A stretch of DNA of 34,674 nt from the NCBI RefSeq assembly GCF_000826125.2, contig NZ_LN651373.1:1344626-1379299 (forward strand), in the 5' to 3' direction. Within the stretch, counting starts at the first letter, position 1; every line of letters begins with the position of its first letter. The position numbers and the translations under genes are program-made. Positions 1-9,895 of the stretch are shown piece after piece. The notes beneath the pieces are model-generated. The model was given only the letters and a program-made list of their open reading frames with translations. It was not told the DNA's origin and did no database searches. The stretch comes from Bhargavaea cecembensis (lineage in GTDB: Bacteria > Bacillota > Bacilli > Bacillales_A > Planococcaceae).

Positions 1-10
1 GGCCTCACGA

Positions 11-470
11 GCCTCCGAAAATCCGAGCGTCAGAAACGCTACCGCGAAACAGTCGCACGCGCCTTCGAAAATCCGGGCGGCAGAAACGGTACCACGAATC
101 GACCGCACCCGCCTTCGAAAATCCGGGCGGCAGAAACGCTACCGCGAATCGGCCGCGCGCGCCTTTGAAAATCGGCGCGGCATAAACGCTACCGCGAATC
201 GGCCGCGCGCGCCTTTGAAAATCGGCGCGGCATAAACGCTACCGCGAATCGGCCGCGCGCGCCTCCGAAAATCCGAGCGGCATAAACGCTACCATGAATC
301 GACGTCACGCGCCTCCGAAAATCCAAGCGGCAGAAACGCTACCGCGAAACAGTCGCACGCGCCTTCGAAAATCCGAGCGACAGAAACGCTACCGCGAATC
401 GGCTGCACGCGCCTTTGAAAATCGGCGCGGCAGAAACGCTACCGCGAATCGACCGCGCGCGCCTTCAGAA
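11..470. repeat. Tandem array of nine 50-bp units (array A)
   Basis: Nine consecutive 50-bp units begin at 11, 61, 111, 161, 211, 261, 311, 361 and 411, and a decayed tenth starts at 461. Each begins GCCTYCGAAAAT or GCCTTTGAAAAT, has a central CAGAAACGCTACCGCGAA block and ends in a CGCGCGC-like stretch. Units 4 and 5 (161-260) are identical; the others differ at a few positions. A 50-bp period is not a multiple of three, so a repeated protein is unlikely. The array may continue to the left of the window. It shares a CGAAAATCC core with the arrays at 9541 and 12233. Confidence 0.92.
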
Positions 471-525
471 TAGACAACACCACACCCCTCCCATTTCCTC
501 CCAAAAACCTAGGAACAATTCCCCC

Positions 526-554
526 TTGCGGCCGCCGCGGCTCTGTGGAATAAT
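526..554 (+). promoter_or_regulatory. Possible promoter of the rib operon
   Basis: TTGCGG at 526-531 is followed after 17 bp by AATAAT at 549-554, just upstream of the riboswitch. The -35 matches the vegetative consensus moderately and the -10 weakly. Position is the main support. Confidence 0.35.
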
Positions 555-576
555 GGAGCCGTACTTGAATAGGCAA

Positions 577-706
<130 letters not shown>

Positions 707-767
707 GTGTTGGAAAACGGCTGTTTTCAACGCTTTTTTAGGCATGTTTCAATTTGTGCATTCCACG

Positions 768-800
768 CCCCGTATCTTTTCAAAAGATGCGGGGTTTTTA
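768..800 (+). terminator. Riboswitch-controlled attenuator terminator
   Basis: CCCCGTATCTTTT (768-780) pairs with AAAAGATGCGGGG (782-794) and is followed by five T. It lies between the FMN aptamer and the ribD start, the expected place for a ligand-controlled intrinsic terminator. Confidence 0.92.
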
Positions 801-840
801 CGTTTTTATAACGATACGACCAAGAAAGGAGCCATCCCTT

Positions 841-1965
841 ATGCCACAGCTTGACCGTTTTATGGAGCTCGCGATCACGCTCGGCGAGTCGGCGGCGGGC
901 CAGACGTCGCCGAATCCGCCGGTCGGTGCGGTGGTCGTCAAAGAGGGCCGGATTCTCGGGACGGGTGTTCACCTGGCTGCCGGGGGACCGCATGCCGAGG
1001 TCGGTGCGCTGGCAGAGGCGGGGAGCGGGGCGGCGGGGGCGGATTTGTATGTGACGCTTGAGCCGTGCAGCCATGCCGGCAAAACGCCGCCCTGCGCAGA
1101 TGCCGTCATCCATTCGGGCATCCGCCGGGTGTTCATCGGCGCCCGCGATCCGAATCCGCGTGTCGACGGGACGGGGATCGACCGGCTTAGAGAGTCGGGC
1201 ATCGAGGTCCGCGTCACCGACGACCCGCGGGCAAAAGAGCTCATCGCGCCGTTCGCTCATTTCATCAGAACCGGAACACCTTATACAACGATCAAAACTG
1301 CCGTTACAGCCGACGGCAAAACAGCTGCGCACACCGGGCACAGCCGCTGGATCACCGGCGACGCCGCACGGGAAGATGTGCACCGCCTGCGCAGCCGACA
1401 CGATGCCGTTCTCACCGGCATCGGGACCATCCTTCATGATAATCCTCTCCTGACCTCCCGACTGCCCCGCGGAGGAAAACACCCCATTCGAGTCATTCTG
1501 GACACGGGTCTCCGGACGCCGGTCCACTTCAATGTCATCACCAACCGGGATGCCGACACGCTCGTCGTCTGCGGTTCCGACGCCCCCGCAGAAAATGAAA
1601 AGCGGCTTACAGACGCCGGAGCGACCGTGCTCAGGCAGGAAACGCCCGAAATCGACATTCCCATCCTCATGCGCCAGCTCGCAAAACGGGACTTCCAGAC
1701 GCTGCTCGTCGAGGCCGGCGGGGAAGTGAACGCCGCGTTCATCGAGGCGGATTGCTTCCAGCGGCTCATCGTGTACATGGCGCCGAAACTCATCGGCGGC
1801 CGGACAGCCCCGACCGCATTCGGCGGGACCGGATTCCCGTCGATGGATGATTCCGCCAGGCTCTCGTTCGAATCAATCGAAACGATCGGCCCGGACATCA
1901 AAATCACCGCTCTGAAGGAGGAATCCGCATGTTCACCGGAATCATCGAAGAAATCGGGACTATAA
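841..1965 (+). CDS. ribD: Bifunctional riboflavin deaminase/reductase RibD
   Basis: This 374-residue protein catalyses two successive cytosolic steps of riboflavin synthesis: deamination of the pyrimidinedione made from GTP, then NADPH-dependent reduction of its ribosyl side chain. The N-terminal deaminase domain (about 1-145) has the zinc site HAEVGAL (His51, Glu53) and PCSHAGKTPPC (Cys76, Cys85). The C-terminal half is the RibD_C reductase domain, ending near VEAGGEVNAAF and APKLIGG. The ATG at 841 follows an AAAGGAG site; the frame is open further upstream to 754, but that would start inside the attenuator region. The 3' end overlaps ribE by 37 bp. It is the first gene of the FMN-riboswitch operon. 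Confidence 0.97.
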   Translation: MPQLDRFMELAITLGESAAGQTSPNPPVGAVVVKEGRILGTGVHLAAGGPHAEVGALAEAGSGAAGADLYVTLEPCSHAGKTPPCADAVIHSGIRRVFIGARDPNPRVDGTGIDRLRESGIEVRVTDDPRAKELIAPFAHFIRTGTPYTTIKTAVTADGKTAAHTGHSRWITGDAAREDVHRLRSRHDAVLTGIGTILHDNPLLTSRLPRGGKHPIRVILDTGLRTPVHFNVITNRDADTLVVCGSDAPAENEKRLTDAGATVLRQETPEIDIPILMRQLAKRDFQTLLVEAGGEVNAAFIEADCFQRLIVYMAPKLIGGRTAPTAFGGTGFPSMDDSARLSFESIETIGPDIKITALKEESACSPESSKKSGL

Positions 1966-2576
1966 AGACGTTCCGCCTGGCCGGCCGCTCGGCCACGCTC
2001 ACCGTCCAAGCGACCACTGTTCTTGAAGATGTGCATCTCGGAGACAGCATCGCGGTCGACGGCGTCTGCGTGACCGTCACTCGGTTCACCGGCCGGGAAT
2101 TCTCGGCCGACCTGATGCCTGAAACAGTCAAGTCGACCACTCTTCGCACGTTAACACCCGGAAGCCGGGTGAATCTCGAGCGGGCGATGGCAGCCGGCGG
2201 GCGGTTCGGCGGCCATATTGTTTCCGGGCATGTGGACGGGACGGGGGAAATCATCGCAATAAAACCGGCGGAGAACGCCGTTTACGTCGATCTCCAAATC
2301 CCGCCGGCGCTTTCCCGCTATCTCGTTCCGAAAGGCTCGGTCACGCTCGACGGAACGTCGCTCACCGTGTTCGGCGCAGACAAAAACACATTGACCATTT
2401 CGCTCATACCGCACACCCGGGAACTGACCACACTGGCCGCCAAGAAGGTCGGGGAACAAGTCAACGTGGAGTGCGATCTCATCGCGAAGTATACGGAGCG
2501 CCTGCTCGGCCCCGCCGTTGAAGAGCCGGGCTCAACAATCGGCATGGCGCTCCTGAAGGAAAACGGATTTGCCTAA
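1929..2576 (+). CDS. ribE: Riboflavin synthase, alpha subunit
   Basis: 215 residues. The enzyme dismutates two molecules of 6,7-dimethyl-8-ribityllumazine to riboflavin and a pyrimidinedione. The N-terminus MFTGIIEEIGTI is the family signature. Two lumazine-binding barrels of about 95 residues follow each other, the second beginning near HIVSGHVDGTGEI (about residue 97). Length is normal. The start codon, with an AAGGAGG site, lies inside the last 37 bp of ribD, so translation of the two is probably coupled. It works with the lumazine synthase encoded two genes downstream, with which family members often form a complex. Confidence 0.97.
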   Translation: MFTGIIEEIGTIKTFRLAGRSATLTVQATTVLEDVHLGDSIAVDGVCVTVTRFTGREFSADLMPETVKSTTLRTLTPGSRVNLERAMAAGGRFGGHIVSGHVDGTGEIIAIKPAENAVYVDLQIPPALSRYLVPKGSVTLDGTSLTVFGADKNTLTISLIPHTRELTTLAAKKVGEQVNVECDLIAKYTERLLGPAVEEPGSTIGMALLKENGFA

Positions 2577-2588
2577 GGAAAGGAATGA

Positions 2589-3788
2589 ATGCAATTGTTC
2601 TCAACAGTCGAAGAAGCGATCGAGGATCTGAAAACAGGCAAGCTGATCATCGTCACTGATGACGAGGACCGGGAAAATGAAGGCGATCTGGTCGGGCTCG
2701 CCGACTTGGCGGACGCGGATATGGTGAATTTCATGGCGACACACGGACGCGGGCTCATCTGCATGCCGATCGACGCGGAGCGGGCGGCCCGGCTTGATCT
2801 TGCACCGATGGTCGGCCGGACGACGGACCCGCTCGGGACGGCGTTCACCGTAAGCGTCGACCACCAGTCATCGACAACCGGGATCAGCGCGTTCGAACGG
2901 GCCGCCACGATCAATGCCCTCATGGACGACCGCTCGACCGCAGACGAATTCATCCGTCCCGGACATTTGTTCCCGCTCGTCGCAAAACCGGGCGGTGTCC
3001 TGGTACGTCCCGGCCATACCGAGGCGGCGGTCGACCTGGCCCGGCTCGCCGGTCACCGGCCGGGCAGCGTGATCTGTGAAATTATGGAGGAGGACGGCAC
3101 GATGGCCCGGCTCCCGTCCCTCCGGAACACAGCCGAAAAACACGGACTGAAGATGCTGACGATCCGCCAACTCATCGAATACAGAAGAATGCATGATCCG
3201 CTCGTCACGCGGGAAGCCGAAGCGGCCCTGCCGACGGAGTTCGGTTCGTTTCGCGCCATCGGCTACACGGAACGTCTTACCGGCAGGGAACACATCGCCC
3301 TCGTCATGGGCGACATTGAAGCCGCAGAACCCGTTCCCGTCCGGATTCATTCGGAATGCATGACCGGGGATGTGTTCGGCTCCCGCAGATGCGACTGCGG
3401 TCCGCAGCTCCACGAGGCGCTCCGCCAGATTTCGCATGCGGGGCGCGGCATTCTCCTCTACATGCGCCAGGAGGGGAGGGGGATCGGGCTCATGAACAAG
3501 CTTAAGGCGTACAGCCTGCAGGAGGCCGGGCTCGATACGGTCGAGGCGAATGAGCGGCTCGGCTTCCCCGACGATCTGCGCAATTATGCTCCCGCCGCCG
3601 GCATACTTCATGACCTCGGCATAGATAGCATCATCCTCATGACGAACAATCCGAGGAAGATCGCGGCACTCGAATCTGCCGGGATCCGCATCGCCGGAAG
3701 GGCGCCGATCGAGACCGGCCGCTGTCCGGAAAATGAACGCTATATGAAGACGAAAGCCGAAAAGCTCGGCCATCTTTTACACATCTGA
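2589..3788 (+). CDS. ribBA: DHBP synthase / GTP cyclohydrolase II fusion
   Basis: 399 residues, the standard length for RibBA. The N-terminal half (about 1-200) makes 3,4-dihydroxy-2-butanone 4-phosphate from ribulose 5-phosphate; it shows [11 protein letters not shown] (residues 24-34) and the [16 protein letters not shown] motif. The C-terminal half opens the imidazole ring of GTP; its zinc ligands Cys257, Cys268 and Cys270 lie in [16 protein letters not shown], and the RQEGRGIGL motif follows. Both committed precursors of the pathway are therefore made by this one protein. The ATG at 2589 follows an AAGGAAAGGA site, 12 bp after ribE. Confidence 0.97.
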   Translation: MQLFSTVEEAIEDLKTGKLIIVTDDEDRENEGDLVGLADLADADMVNFMATHGRGLICMPIDAERAARLDLAPMVGRTTDPLGTAFTVSVDHQSSTTGISAFERAATINALMDDRSTADEFIRPGHLFPLVAKPGGVLVRPGHTEAAVDLARLAGHRPGSVICEIMEEDGTMARLPSLRNTAEKHGLKMLTIRQLIEYRRMHDPLVTREAEAALPTEFGSFRAIGYTERLTGREHIALVMGDIEAAEPVPVRIHSECMTGDVFGSRRCDCGPQLHEALRQISHAGRGILLYMRQEGRGIGLMNKLKAYSLQEAGLDTVEANERLGFPDDLRNYAPAAGILHDLGIDSIILMTNNPRKIAALESAGIRIAGRAPIETGRCPENERYMKTKAEKLGHLLHI

Positions 3789-3801
3789 CGGAGGGATTCC
3801 C

Positions 3802-4266
3802 ATGAAACGACTTGAAGGAAACTTGATCGGAACAGACTTGAAAATCGGCATTGTCGCCGGGAGATTCAACGACTTCATCACGCGCAGCCTGCTCGACGGG
3901 GCGACGGACACCCTGAGGCGGCACGGCGTGGAAGAAGACAATATCTCGGTCGCCCACGTGCCCGGCGCGTTTGAAATCCCGCTGATTGCGAGAAAGATGG
4001 CCGCGTCCGGCAACTATGACGCCGTCATCACGCTCGGGGCGGTCATCCGCGGCGCGACCGCCCACTTTGACTACGTCTGCTCGGAAGCGGCAAAAGGGGT
4101 GGCGGGAGCGGCTGCCGATACCGGCGTCCCGGGCATCTTCGGCGTCCTGACGACCGATACGATCGAACAGGCGATCGAGCGGGCCGGCACGAAAGCAGGG
4201 AATAAAGGCTCGGAATCCGCTCTGGCCGCCATCGAAATGGCCAACCTGATCCGCTCGCTGGACTGA
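3802..4266 (+). CDS. ribH: 6,7-dimethyl-8-ribityllumazine synthase
   Basis: 154 residues, normal for the family. It condenses the two products supplied through RibD and RibBA into the substrate of RibE. Visible family motifs are GRFNDFIT (substrate-binding FN, residues 22-23), VPGAFEIP (53-60), and [15 protein letters not shown] with the catalytic His88. These subunits usually form an icosahedral or pentameric shell. An ACGGAGGG site precedes the ATG, 13 bp after ribBA. It is the last gene of the operon and is followed by a terminator; no ribT-like gene is present. Confidence 0.97.
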   Translation: MKRLEGNLIGTDLKIGIVAGRFNDFITRSLLDGATDTLRRHGVEEDNISVAHVPGAFEIPLIARKMAASGNYDAVITLGAVIRGATAHFDYVCSEAAKGVAGAAADTGVPGIFGVLTTDTIEQAIERAGTKAGNKGSESALAAIEMANLIRSLD

Positions 4267-4284
4267 AATCAATCAACCAACCGT

Positions 4285-4318
4285 ACCCGGGGCCGCCACG
4301 GCGCCCGGGTGTTTTTTT
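4285..4318 (+). terminator. Terminator of the rib operon
   Basis: A GC-rich stem, ACCCGGGGCCG against CGGCGCCCGGGT-like sequence (4285-4310, slightly imperfect), is followed by GTTTTTTT. It lies 18 bp after the ribH stop. Confidence 0.9.
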
Positions 4319-4406
4319 GTCCTCGCATTTCCGGCCGGACACCCGCCGGATTTCCTGTATGACAAAATGATGACAGAGCCGGCGCTTTAGACCCGCAGGA
4401 GAATAC

Positions 4407-4451
4407 ATGACGAAATACTCAAAAAACCTCACCTTCCCTTACGACGGATAA
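4407..4451 (+). CDS. Possible 14-residue peptide or gene remnant
   Basis: The frame reads MTKYSKNLTFPYDG and has a well-placed GGAGAA site 4-9 bases before the ATG. A TATGAC -10-like hexamer lies about 45 bp upstream (4358-4363). It could be a leader peptide or the truncated start of a lost gene. The good Shine-Dalgarno match may be chance. Confidence 0.2.
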   Translation: MTKYSKNLTFPYDG

Positions 4452-4599
4452 CTCCTCGCCCCACAGACCGCCCGAAAGTCCCGCCGGATCTCCGTCTATG
4501 CCGGATACAAAGACCCCTTTCCCCTCTGGAGCCCTTTCTTTCTCCAAGCACCAGAGAGCACAATCCAACTTTTTATTCATTTATTCGGCTCCGGTCAAA

Positions 4600-4615
4600 T
4601 ATGCATACATGCATA
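4600..4615. promoter_or_regulatory. Palindrome TATGCAT-AC-ATGCATA
   Basis: A perfect inverted repeat with 7-bp arms and a 2-bp centre lies about 180 bp before the likely bpr -10. The size fits a dimeric repressor site, but nothing identifies the protein. Confidence 0.3.
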
Positions 4616-4791
4616 ATCGAAAGTCCTATCCGGAAAACACAGGCACACCGCGGATTTCTCAATTTAACCCGAGAATCCGCTCCCCGCCAAGTTCCTCCTT
4701 AAGACCCGTGCCGGAAAATCCCCGCGTGGGCGGAACGGGGCATCTTTATTTACCAGCCATCCCGGCGTCTAAAAAGGCGGTGTTTTTCTTG

Positions 4792-4797
4792 TATGAT
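4792..4797 (+). promoter_or_regulatory. Likely -10 element of bpr
   Basis: TATGAT is followed by GGAAGTAC. No good -35 hexamer is seen 16-18 bp upstream. The same -10-plus-GGA pattern precedes several other genes in the window. The leader to the bpr ATG would be about 150 bases. Confidence 0.4.
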
Positions 4798-4952
4798 GGA
4801 AGTACATCAAGAGGACGTTCCCATCATCTAGAGACCAAAATCAAATCAACGGAAAGGAGGCAGGGGGAGGATCATCTCCCTTCCCGAAGGCAGGTGATCC
4901 GCGGCAAAAAGCCGGAGCAACTATCATCGCCACCAAAAAGGGAGGAAAGGGT

Positions 4953-7900
4953 ATGCCGGGAACGAAGAAGAACAAACCGTCCAAGTTGTTGAGCATGGCC
5001 GCCACGGTCCTGATGGTCTCATCGCTCATCGCGCCGGGACTCGTCTCTGCGGAAAGCCGCACGAACGTATCCGCGGTCGATACGGGCAAGGTCATCCAGG
5101 AGAAGGTAAGCGAACGGCTGCTCGAAGAGTTCAAGAATGAGGAGAAAGTAACTTTCCTCGTTAAGTTCAAGGAAAAGACCGACGCACAGAAAGTCGCGAC
5201 GGAGGCCAGGGCCGCCGCCAAGGAGGACAAGCTTTCCGCGCACAAAGTGAAGCTTGCCCAGCGCTCTGCGGTCGTGTCGGAACTGAAGGCGACCGCACAG
5301 GAATCCCAGGCGGACGTGAAAAAGTATCTGGAGCTCATGGAAAAGAGCGGAAACGCGGAAAACATCCGGACGTACCACATCGTCAACGGGATGGCCGTCA
5401 CCGCCACGAAGAGCGTAGCGGAAAAGATCGCCACTTTCCAGGAAGTTGAAAAAGTTCTTCCGGATGAAATGCGCCAGCTGTCCGTGACGAAGACGCCTGA
5501 GGCGGAAGCGCCGGCATCTCAGATCGCCAACGTCGAATGGAACGTCGAACGCGTCCGTGCACCGGAAACATGGGGCCTCGGAATCGACGGCACCGGCACG
5601 GTCGTCGCGAGCATCGACACGGGCGTCCAGTGGGACCACCCGGGCCTGAAAGCCAAGTACCGGGGCTTCAATGAAGCGACCGGCGAAGCGGACCACGACT
5701 TCAACTGGTTCGACGCAACCGTCGGCCAGGGCACGCCGTATGACGATCAGGGCCACGGCACGCACGTGACGGGCACGATGGTCGGAAGCGAACCGGACGG
5801 CAGCAACCAGGTCGGTGTGGCACCGGGGGCCAAATGGATCGCCGTGAAGGCGTTCACGGCAGACGGCGGCTCCGACAGCGACCTTCTCGCAGCCGCGCAA
5901 TGGATCCTCGCTCCGAGGGATGCACAAGGGAACGAGCGCGTCGACATGGCGCCGGACGTTGTGAACAACTCGTGGGGCGGCGGTCCGGGCCTCGATGAAT
6001 GGTACCGCGACGTCGTCAAAAACTGGCGTGCGGCCGAAATCTTCCCTGAGTTCTCCGCGGGGAACACGACCCTCTTCAATCCGGGCGGACCGGGCTCGGT
6101 AGCCGCTCCGTCCAACTATCCGGAATCGTTCGCGACCGGCGCGACGGACATTAACAACAAAGTCGCCGGATTCTCGCTCCGCGGGCCTTCTCCGTATGAC
6201 GAGATCAAGCCGGACATTTCCGCACCGGGCGTGAACATCCGTTCCACGGTTCCGGGCAGCGGCTATGAAGGCGGATGGAACGGCACGTCGATGGCCGGAC
6301 CGGCCGTTTCGGCTGTGGCAGCGCTGCTTCGCCAAGTGGACGCGGACATCACCGTTGACGAAATGGAGCAGATCCTGCTCGACACGGCCGTCCCGCTCAC
6401 AGACAGCGAATACCCGACTTCGCCGAACCACGGATACGGCTACGGTCTCGTTGACTCATTCTCCGCCGTCTCCTCGCTCATGAGCGGAATCGGCGGCATC
6501 GAAGGCCGTGTCATGAAGGAAGGCGACGATGACGAAGCGCCTGAATTCGAACACACGGCACCAGCAGAAACATTCGCCGGCATGGACCTTGACCTGTCCA
6601 TCCGTGCAACGGACAATATTTCCGTGACGAGCGTCATGCTCAACTACACGGATGCAGATGGCAATGAGCATTCCGAAAAAGCCGTCCGCACATCCGGCAG
6701 CTTCACAGACGGCAACTACTCCGTCACGGTGCCGGGCGAGCAGATCGGCGGCACCGAATTCACGTACAGCTTCACCGTCTCCGACTTCGGCAACAACACA
6801 GTCACAGCCGGACCTTACACCGTTGACGTGAAGCCGGGCATCACGGCCGGATACTTCACCGACTTCGCCGAAAAACCGGCAGGCTGGGTATCGTTCGGAG
6901 ATGAAGACAGCTGGGAGTGGGGCGTCCCGACGTCCGGTCCGGGATCTGCGGCGACCGGCGATAACGTCTACGCCACGAATCTCTCCGGCAATTACGGCAA
7001 CTACATGAACGCCACGCTCGTCATGCCTCCGGTCGATCTGCCGGAAGGTTCGAGCTATCTGCAGTTCAAGCACTGGCACAGCTTCGAGCAGTCCTCCAGC
7101 GGACGCGCATGGGACTACGGCCATGTGTTCATCTCGACGGATTACGAAGAGTGGACGCAGCTCAACATGATCCAGGGTGACTCCGACGGCTGGATCGACA
7201 CGGAAGTCGACTTGTCCGACTGGGCGGGCCAGCGCGTCTACATCGGATTCAACGCATTCTCCGATGTCAGCGTCACACGCGACGGCTGGTATCTCGACAG
7301 CGTCGGCCTGTCCGATACACCGAAGGCCGACAATTCCCAAAAAGGAAATGCGGACAAAACGGACAACGGCCATGACAAGCCGGGCAACCAGCTTGCAAAA
7401 GTCCTGAACGGCGGCAAGCAGCTCGGCGTCATCAAGGACAGAGTCGACGATCTCGTCATGAAGAAACCGATCGATCCGTCGACGATCAAGCCGGTCCTTC
7501 CGAAGAAAGAACTCAAACCGATCGAAGACAACAAAAAGCCGGCTCCTGCACTCCTGCCGCTCGGCGCCCAGGTCAGCGTCCTGGAGACGGGCAGCTCGGT
7601 TTACACGGATCCGGCAGATGGCTCCTATTCGATGCGCGTCCCGGCAGGCGACTACACGCTTGTCGCGGAAGCATACGGATTCCGCTCCGCTGAACAGCGC
7701 GTACCGGTGGAAGCCGATGAAACATCGAACGCCAACTTCGTCCTCGAAGAAGTTCCGACGAACACCGTATCCGGAACGATCACCGATGCATCCGACGGCG
7801 AGCCGGTCGCAGACGCCACCGTCTACCTCGTCGAAGATGCAAACGTGGCGCCTGTTGAAACCGATGCGGCCGGACACTACTCGATCACGGCCTTCGAAGG

Positions 7901-9335
7901 AAGCTACACAGTGAAGGTCGTGGCGGCGGGCTACCACGGCCAGGAAACCCGGGTCACGATCGGGGCAGACGGCGCAGTCCAGAACTTTGAGCTCGAGCCG
8001 TTCTACACTGTCCCAGGCGGCGAAATCGGCTACGACGACGGCACAGCAGAAAACGCGCGCGCATTCTATGATGCGGGCAACGGCTGGGGCGTCAAGATGA
8101 CACTCCCGGACGGCGAAGAGCAGGGCATCGTCTCTGCGGGCGTATTCCGCTTCTGGGATACGGAATGGCCGGTCCCGGGCGGCACGGACTTTGCCGTTGA
8201 AGTATGGGATGCAAGCGGCGCTGAAGGAACACCAGGCAAGAAGATCGCCGGTCCTTACAATGCCACGGCCCTCCGGAACGGCGAATGGACAGTCGTCGAC
8301 CTGAGCGAACACGGCATCACGGTCGGCAAAGACTTCTACATGGTCTACATCCAGACGAAGGCCAACCCGAACACGCCTGGCCTGGGAGCGGATGAAAACG
8401 GACCGAACGCCCAGCGCAGCTACCAGTTCGTATCGGGCGCCTGGTCGCCATCCCCTGCGGAGGAAGGCAACTTCATGATCCGGGCGCGCGTCGACTTTGA
8501 AGTTTCTACTCCGGTCATCACCTCTCCGGCAGAATCCGGCGAGCTGACGAACGAACCGGCCTTCACCGTTGAAGGAACGGCTTCCCCGACAACCGACATC
8601 CGACTCGACAGCAATGGCGAAGAGGCCGGCACGGTCACGGTCGGCGACGACGGCAAATTCTCCTTCGACGTAACACTCGAGGAAGGCGACAACACCTTCA
8701 CCGCGACATCGCTGCTCGGCGGCAAAGTGACGGGCACGTCCGCACCTGTGACGATCACGCTCGACACGATCCAGCCGGAACTCACAGTCGAAAGCCCGGC
8801 TGACGGCGACAAGACAAACCGCGAAACGGTCACCGTGCAGGGGACCGTCGCAGACGCCAACCTCGACACAGTGAAAGTCAACGGCCTGCGAGCCGACGTC
8901 AAGGACGGCAAATTCTCAAAACGCATCCTGCTCGACAACGGAGAGAATATCATCCACGTTGACGCACAGGACAAAGCGGGCAATAAAACAACAAAACGCA
9001 TCACCCTCACTGCGAAATACGATGCACCGGAAATTGCCAACCTGACACCAGCCGAAGATCTTCACCTGAAGACCGGCCAGTCCGTCAAGTTTGAATTCGA
9101 CAGCGAACCGGGCCTGAAGGCAAGCTTCTTCATGCACATGCCGCTGACGAACACAACTCACGATGCAACGGAACTCCCGATGATGGAAATCGCACCGGGC
9201 CACTACGTCGGCTACTGGACGGCACCTGCCGGCCTGACCGCAAACGGAGCGCGCCTGGAAGTGAAGGCGGCCGATGACTTCGGCAACATCACAAGGGAAC
9301 TCGCAAACGGCAAAATCTTCATCAACATCGAATGA
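4953..9335 (+). CDS. bpr: Bacillopeptidase F-like secreted subtilisin (S8)
   Basis: A 1460-residue extracellular serine protease that matches the domain order and motifs of Bacillus bacillopeptidase F (about 1430 residues). An N-terminal signal peptide (KK-rich start, hydrophobic core about 11-30, SA cleavage near 33) precedes an inhibitor-type propeptide (about 45-180). The S8 catalytic domain has an intact triad: Asp222 in VASIDTGVQW, His268 in GHGTHVTGTM and Ser446 in GTSMAGPAVS. Behind it come an Ig-like segment, an immune-inhibitor-A-like beta domain (about 635-785), a lysine/proline-rich linker (about 790-860), two carboxypeptidase-regulatory-like repeats, a second beta domain (about 1020-1185) and C-terminal Ig-like repeats. 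No LPXTG or S-layer anchor is seen, so it is probably released. GGGAGGAAAGG precedes the ATG. It is monocistronic, with its own terminator. Confidence 0.96.
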   Translation: MPGTKKNKPSKLLSMAATVLMVSSLIAPGLVSAESRTNVSAVDTGKVIQEKVSERLLEEFKNEEKVTFLVKFKEKTDAQKVATEARAAAKEDKLSAHKVKLAQRSAVVSELKATAQESQADVKKYLELMEKSGNAENIRTYHIVNGMAVTATKSVAEKIATFQEVEKVLPDEMRQLSVTKTPEAEAPASQIANVEWNVERVRAPETWGLGIDGTGTVVASIDTGVQWDHPGLKAKYRGFNEATGEADHDFNWFDATVGQGTPYDDQGHGTHVTGTMVGSEPDGSNQVGVAPGAKWIAVKAFTADGGSDSDLLAAAQWILAPRDAQGNERVDMAPDVVNNSWGGGPGLDEWYRDVVKNWRAAEIFPEFSAGNTTLFNPGGPGSVAAPSNYPESFATGATDINNKVAGFSLRGPSPYDEIKPDISAPGVNIRSTVPGSGYEGGWNGTSMAGPAVSAVAALLRQVDADITVDEMEQILLDTAVPLTDSEYPTSPNHGYGYGLVDSFSAVSSLMSGIGGIEGRVMKEGDDDEAPEFEHTAPAETFAGMDLDLSIRATDNISVTSVMLNYTDADGNEHSEKAVRTSGSFTDGNYSVTVPGEQIGGTEFTYSFTVSDFGNNTVTAGPYTVDVKPGITAGYFTDFAEKPAGWVSFGDEDSWEWGVPTSGPGSAATGDNVYATNLSGNYGNYMNATLVMPPVDLPEGSSYLQFKHWHSFEQSSSGRAWDYGHVFISTDYEEWTQLNMIQGDSDGWIDTEVDLSDWAGQRVYIGFNAFSDVSVTRDGWYLDSVGLSDTPKADNSQKGNADKTDNGHDKPGNQLAKVLNGGKQLGVIKDRVDDLVMKKPIDPSTIKPVLPKKELKPIEDNKKPAPALLPLGAQVSVLETGSSVYTDPADGSYSMRVPAGDYTLVAEAYGFRSAEQRVPVEADETSNANFVLEEVPTNTVSGTITDASDGEPVADATVYLVEDANVAPVETDAAGHYSITAFEGSYTVKVVAAGYHGQETRVTIGADGAVQNFELEPFYTVPGGEIGYDDGTAENARAFYDAGNGWGVKMTLPDGEEQGIVSAGVFRFWDTEWPVPGGTDFAVEVWDASGAEGTPGKKIAGPYNATALRNGEWTVVDLSEHGITVGKDFYMVYIQTKANPNTPGLGADENGPNAQRSYQFVSGAWSPSPAEEGNFMIRARVDFEVSTPVITSPAESGELTNEPAFTVEGTASPTTDIRLDSNGEEAGTVTVGDDGKFSFDVTLEEGDNTFTATSLLGGKVTGTSAPVTITLDTIQPELTVESPADGDKTNRETVTVQGTVADANLDTVKVNGLRADVKDGKFSKRILLDNGENIIHVDAQDKAGNKTTKRITLTAKYDAPEIANLTPAEDLHLKTGQSVKFEFDSEPGLKASFFMHMPLTNTTHDATELPMMEIAPGHYVGYWTAPAGLTANGARLEVKAADDFGNITRELANGKIFINIE

Positions 9336-9342
9336 TCGCCGC

Positions 9343-9374
9343 AACCCCGGAAGCCCAGCGCTTCCGGGGTTTTG
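9343..9374 (+). terminator. Terminator of bpr
   Basis: CCCCGGAAGC pairs perfectly with GCTTCCGGGG across a 5-base loop (9345-9369) and is followed by TTTT. It lies just after the bpr stop. Confidence 0.92.
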
Positions 9375-9540
9375 CATGTGGGGGAATATCGGGCAGCAGT
9401 GCTAGGGCAAGGGAGGGGGAGAGATTCGGCAAGCGATGGTAAAGGGGAAGGCGGAGAGATTCTGGGCCTACTGGGTTGCGGGCGCGGAAATGGATGATGC
9501 GGCCGCGGAGATTTTTCAGGCAGGTGCAAAAACGCCGGGC

Positions 9541-9895
9541 CCCGAAAAGCGGTCGCGAAAAGCGCCAAAGCGGGCGCGAAAGGCCTCCGGGCCGGCGCGA
9601 AAATCCGGCTTGCCGAAAAGCGGTCGCGAAAAGAGCCAAAGCGGACGCGAAAAGCCTCCGGGCGGGCGCGAGAATCCGGCTTCCCGGAAAGCGGTCGCGA
9701 AAAGCGCCAAAGCGGGCGCGAAAGGCCTCCGGGCCGGCGCGAAAATCCGGCTTGCCGAAAAGCGGTCGCGAAAAGTGCCAAAGCGGACGCGAAAAGCCTC
9801 CGGGCGGGCGCGAGAATCCGGCTTCCCGGAAAGCGGTCGCGAAAAGAGCCAAAGCGGCTGCGAAAAGCTTCCAGGCCGGCGCGAAAATCCGGCCA
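9541..9895. repeat. Tandem array of 71-bp units (array B)
   Basis: Units starting GGCGCGARAATCCGGC recur at 9594, 9665, 9736, 9807 and 9878, exactly 71 bp apart, with a partial unit before 9594 and a truncated one after 9878. Units alternate between two versions (TTGCCGAAAAG and TTCCCGGAAAG), giving a 142-bp higher-order repeat. Inside each unit the motif CGCGAAAAG recurs. 71 bp is not divisible by three and the array follows the bpr terminator, so it is probably non-coding even though long frames cross it. The stretch 9375-9540 holds no recognisable gene. Confidence 0.92.

Larger units (their letters stand above)
4319..4952. other. Intergenic region before bpr, no convincing gene
   Basis: No convincing long gene is present; the 164-codon frame starting at 4498 has no family resemblance and overlaps the start of bpr. 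The region holds a perfect 7-bp inverted repeat (4600-4615), a -10-like TATGAT at 4792-4797 that probably belongs to bpr, and a 14-codon open frame at 4407. Confidence 0.6.

Noticed and set aside
11-470. CRISPR array
   Set aside because: The whole 50-bp unit repeats without unique spacers, and no cas gene is present.
754-840. Upstream extension of ribD to 754
   Set aside because: It would start inside the attenuator region; the ATG at 841 has a good AAAGGAG site and the normal N-terminus.
4498-4992. 164-codon plus-strand frame before bpr
   Set aside because: No family resemblance, no ribosome binding site, low-complexity composition, and it overlaps the start of bpr.
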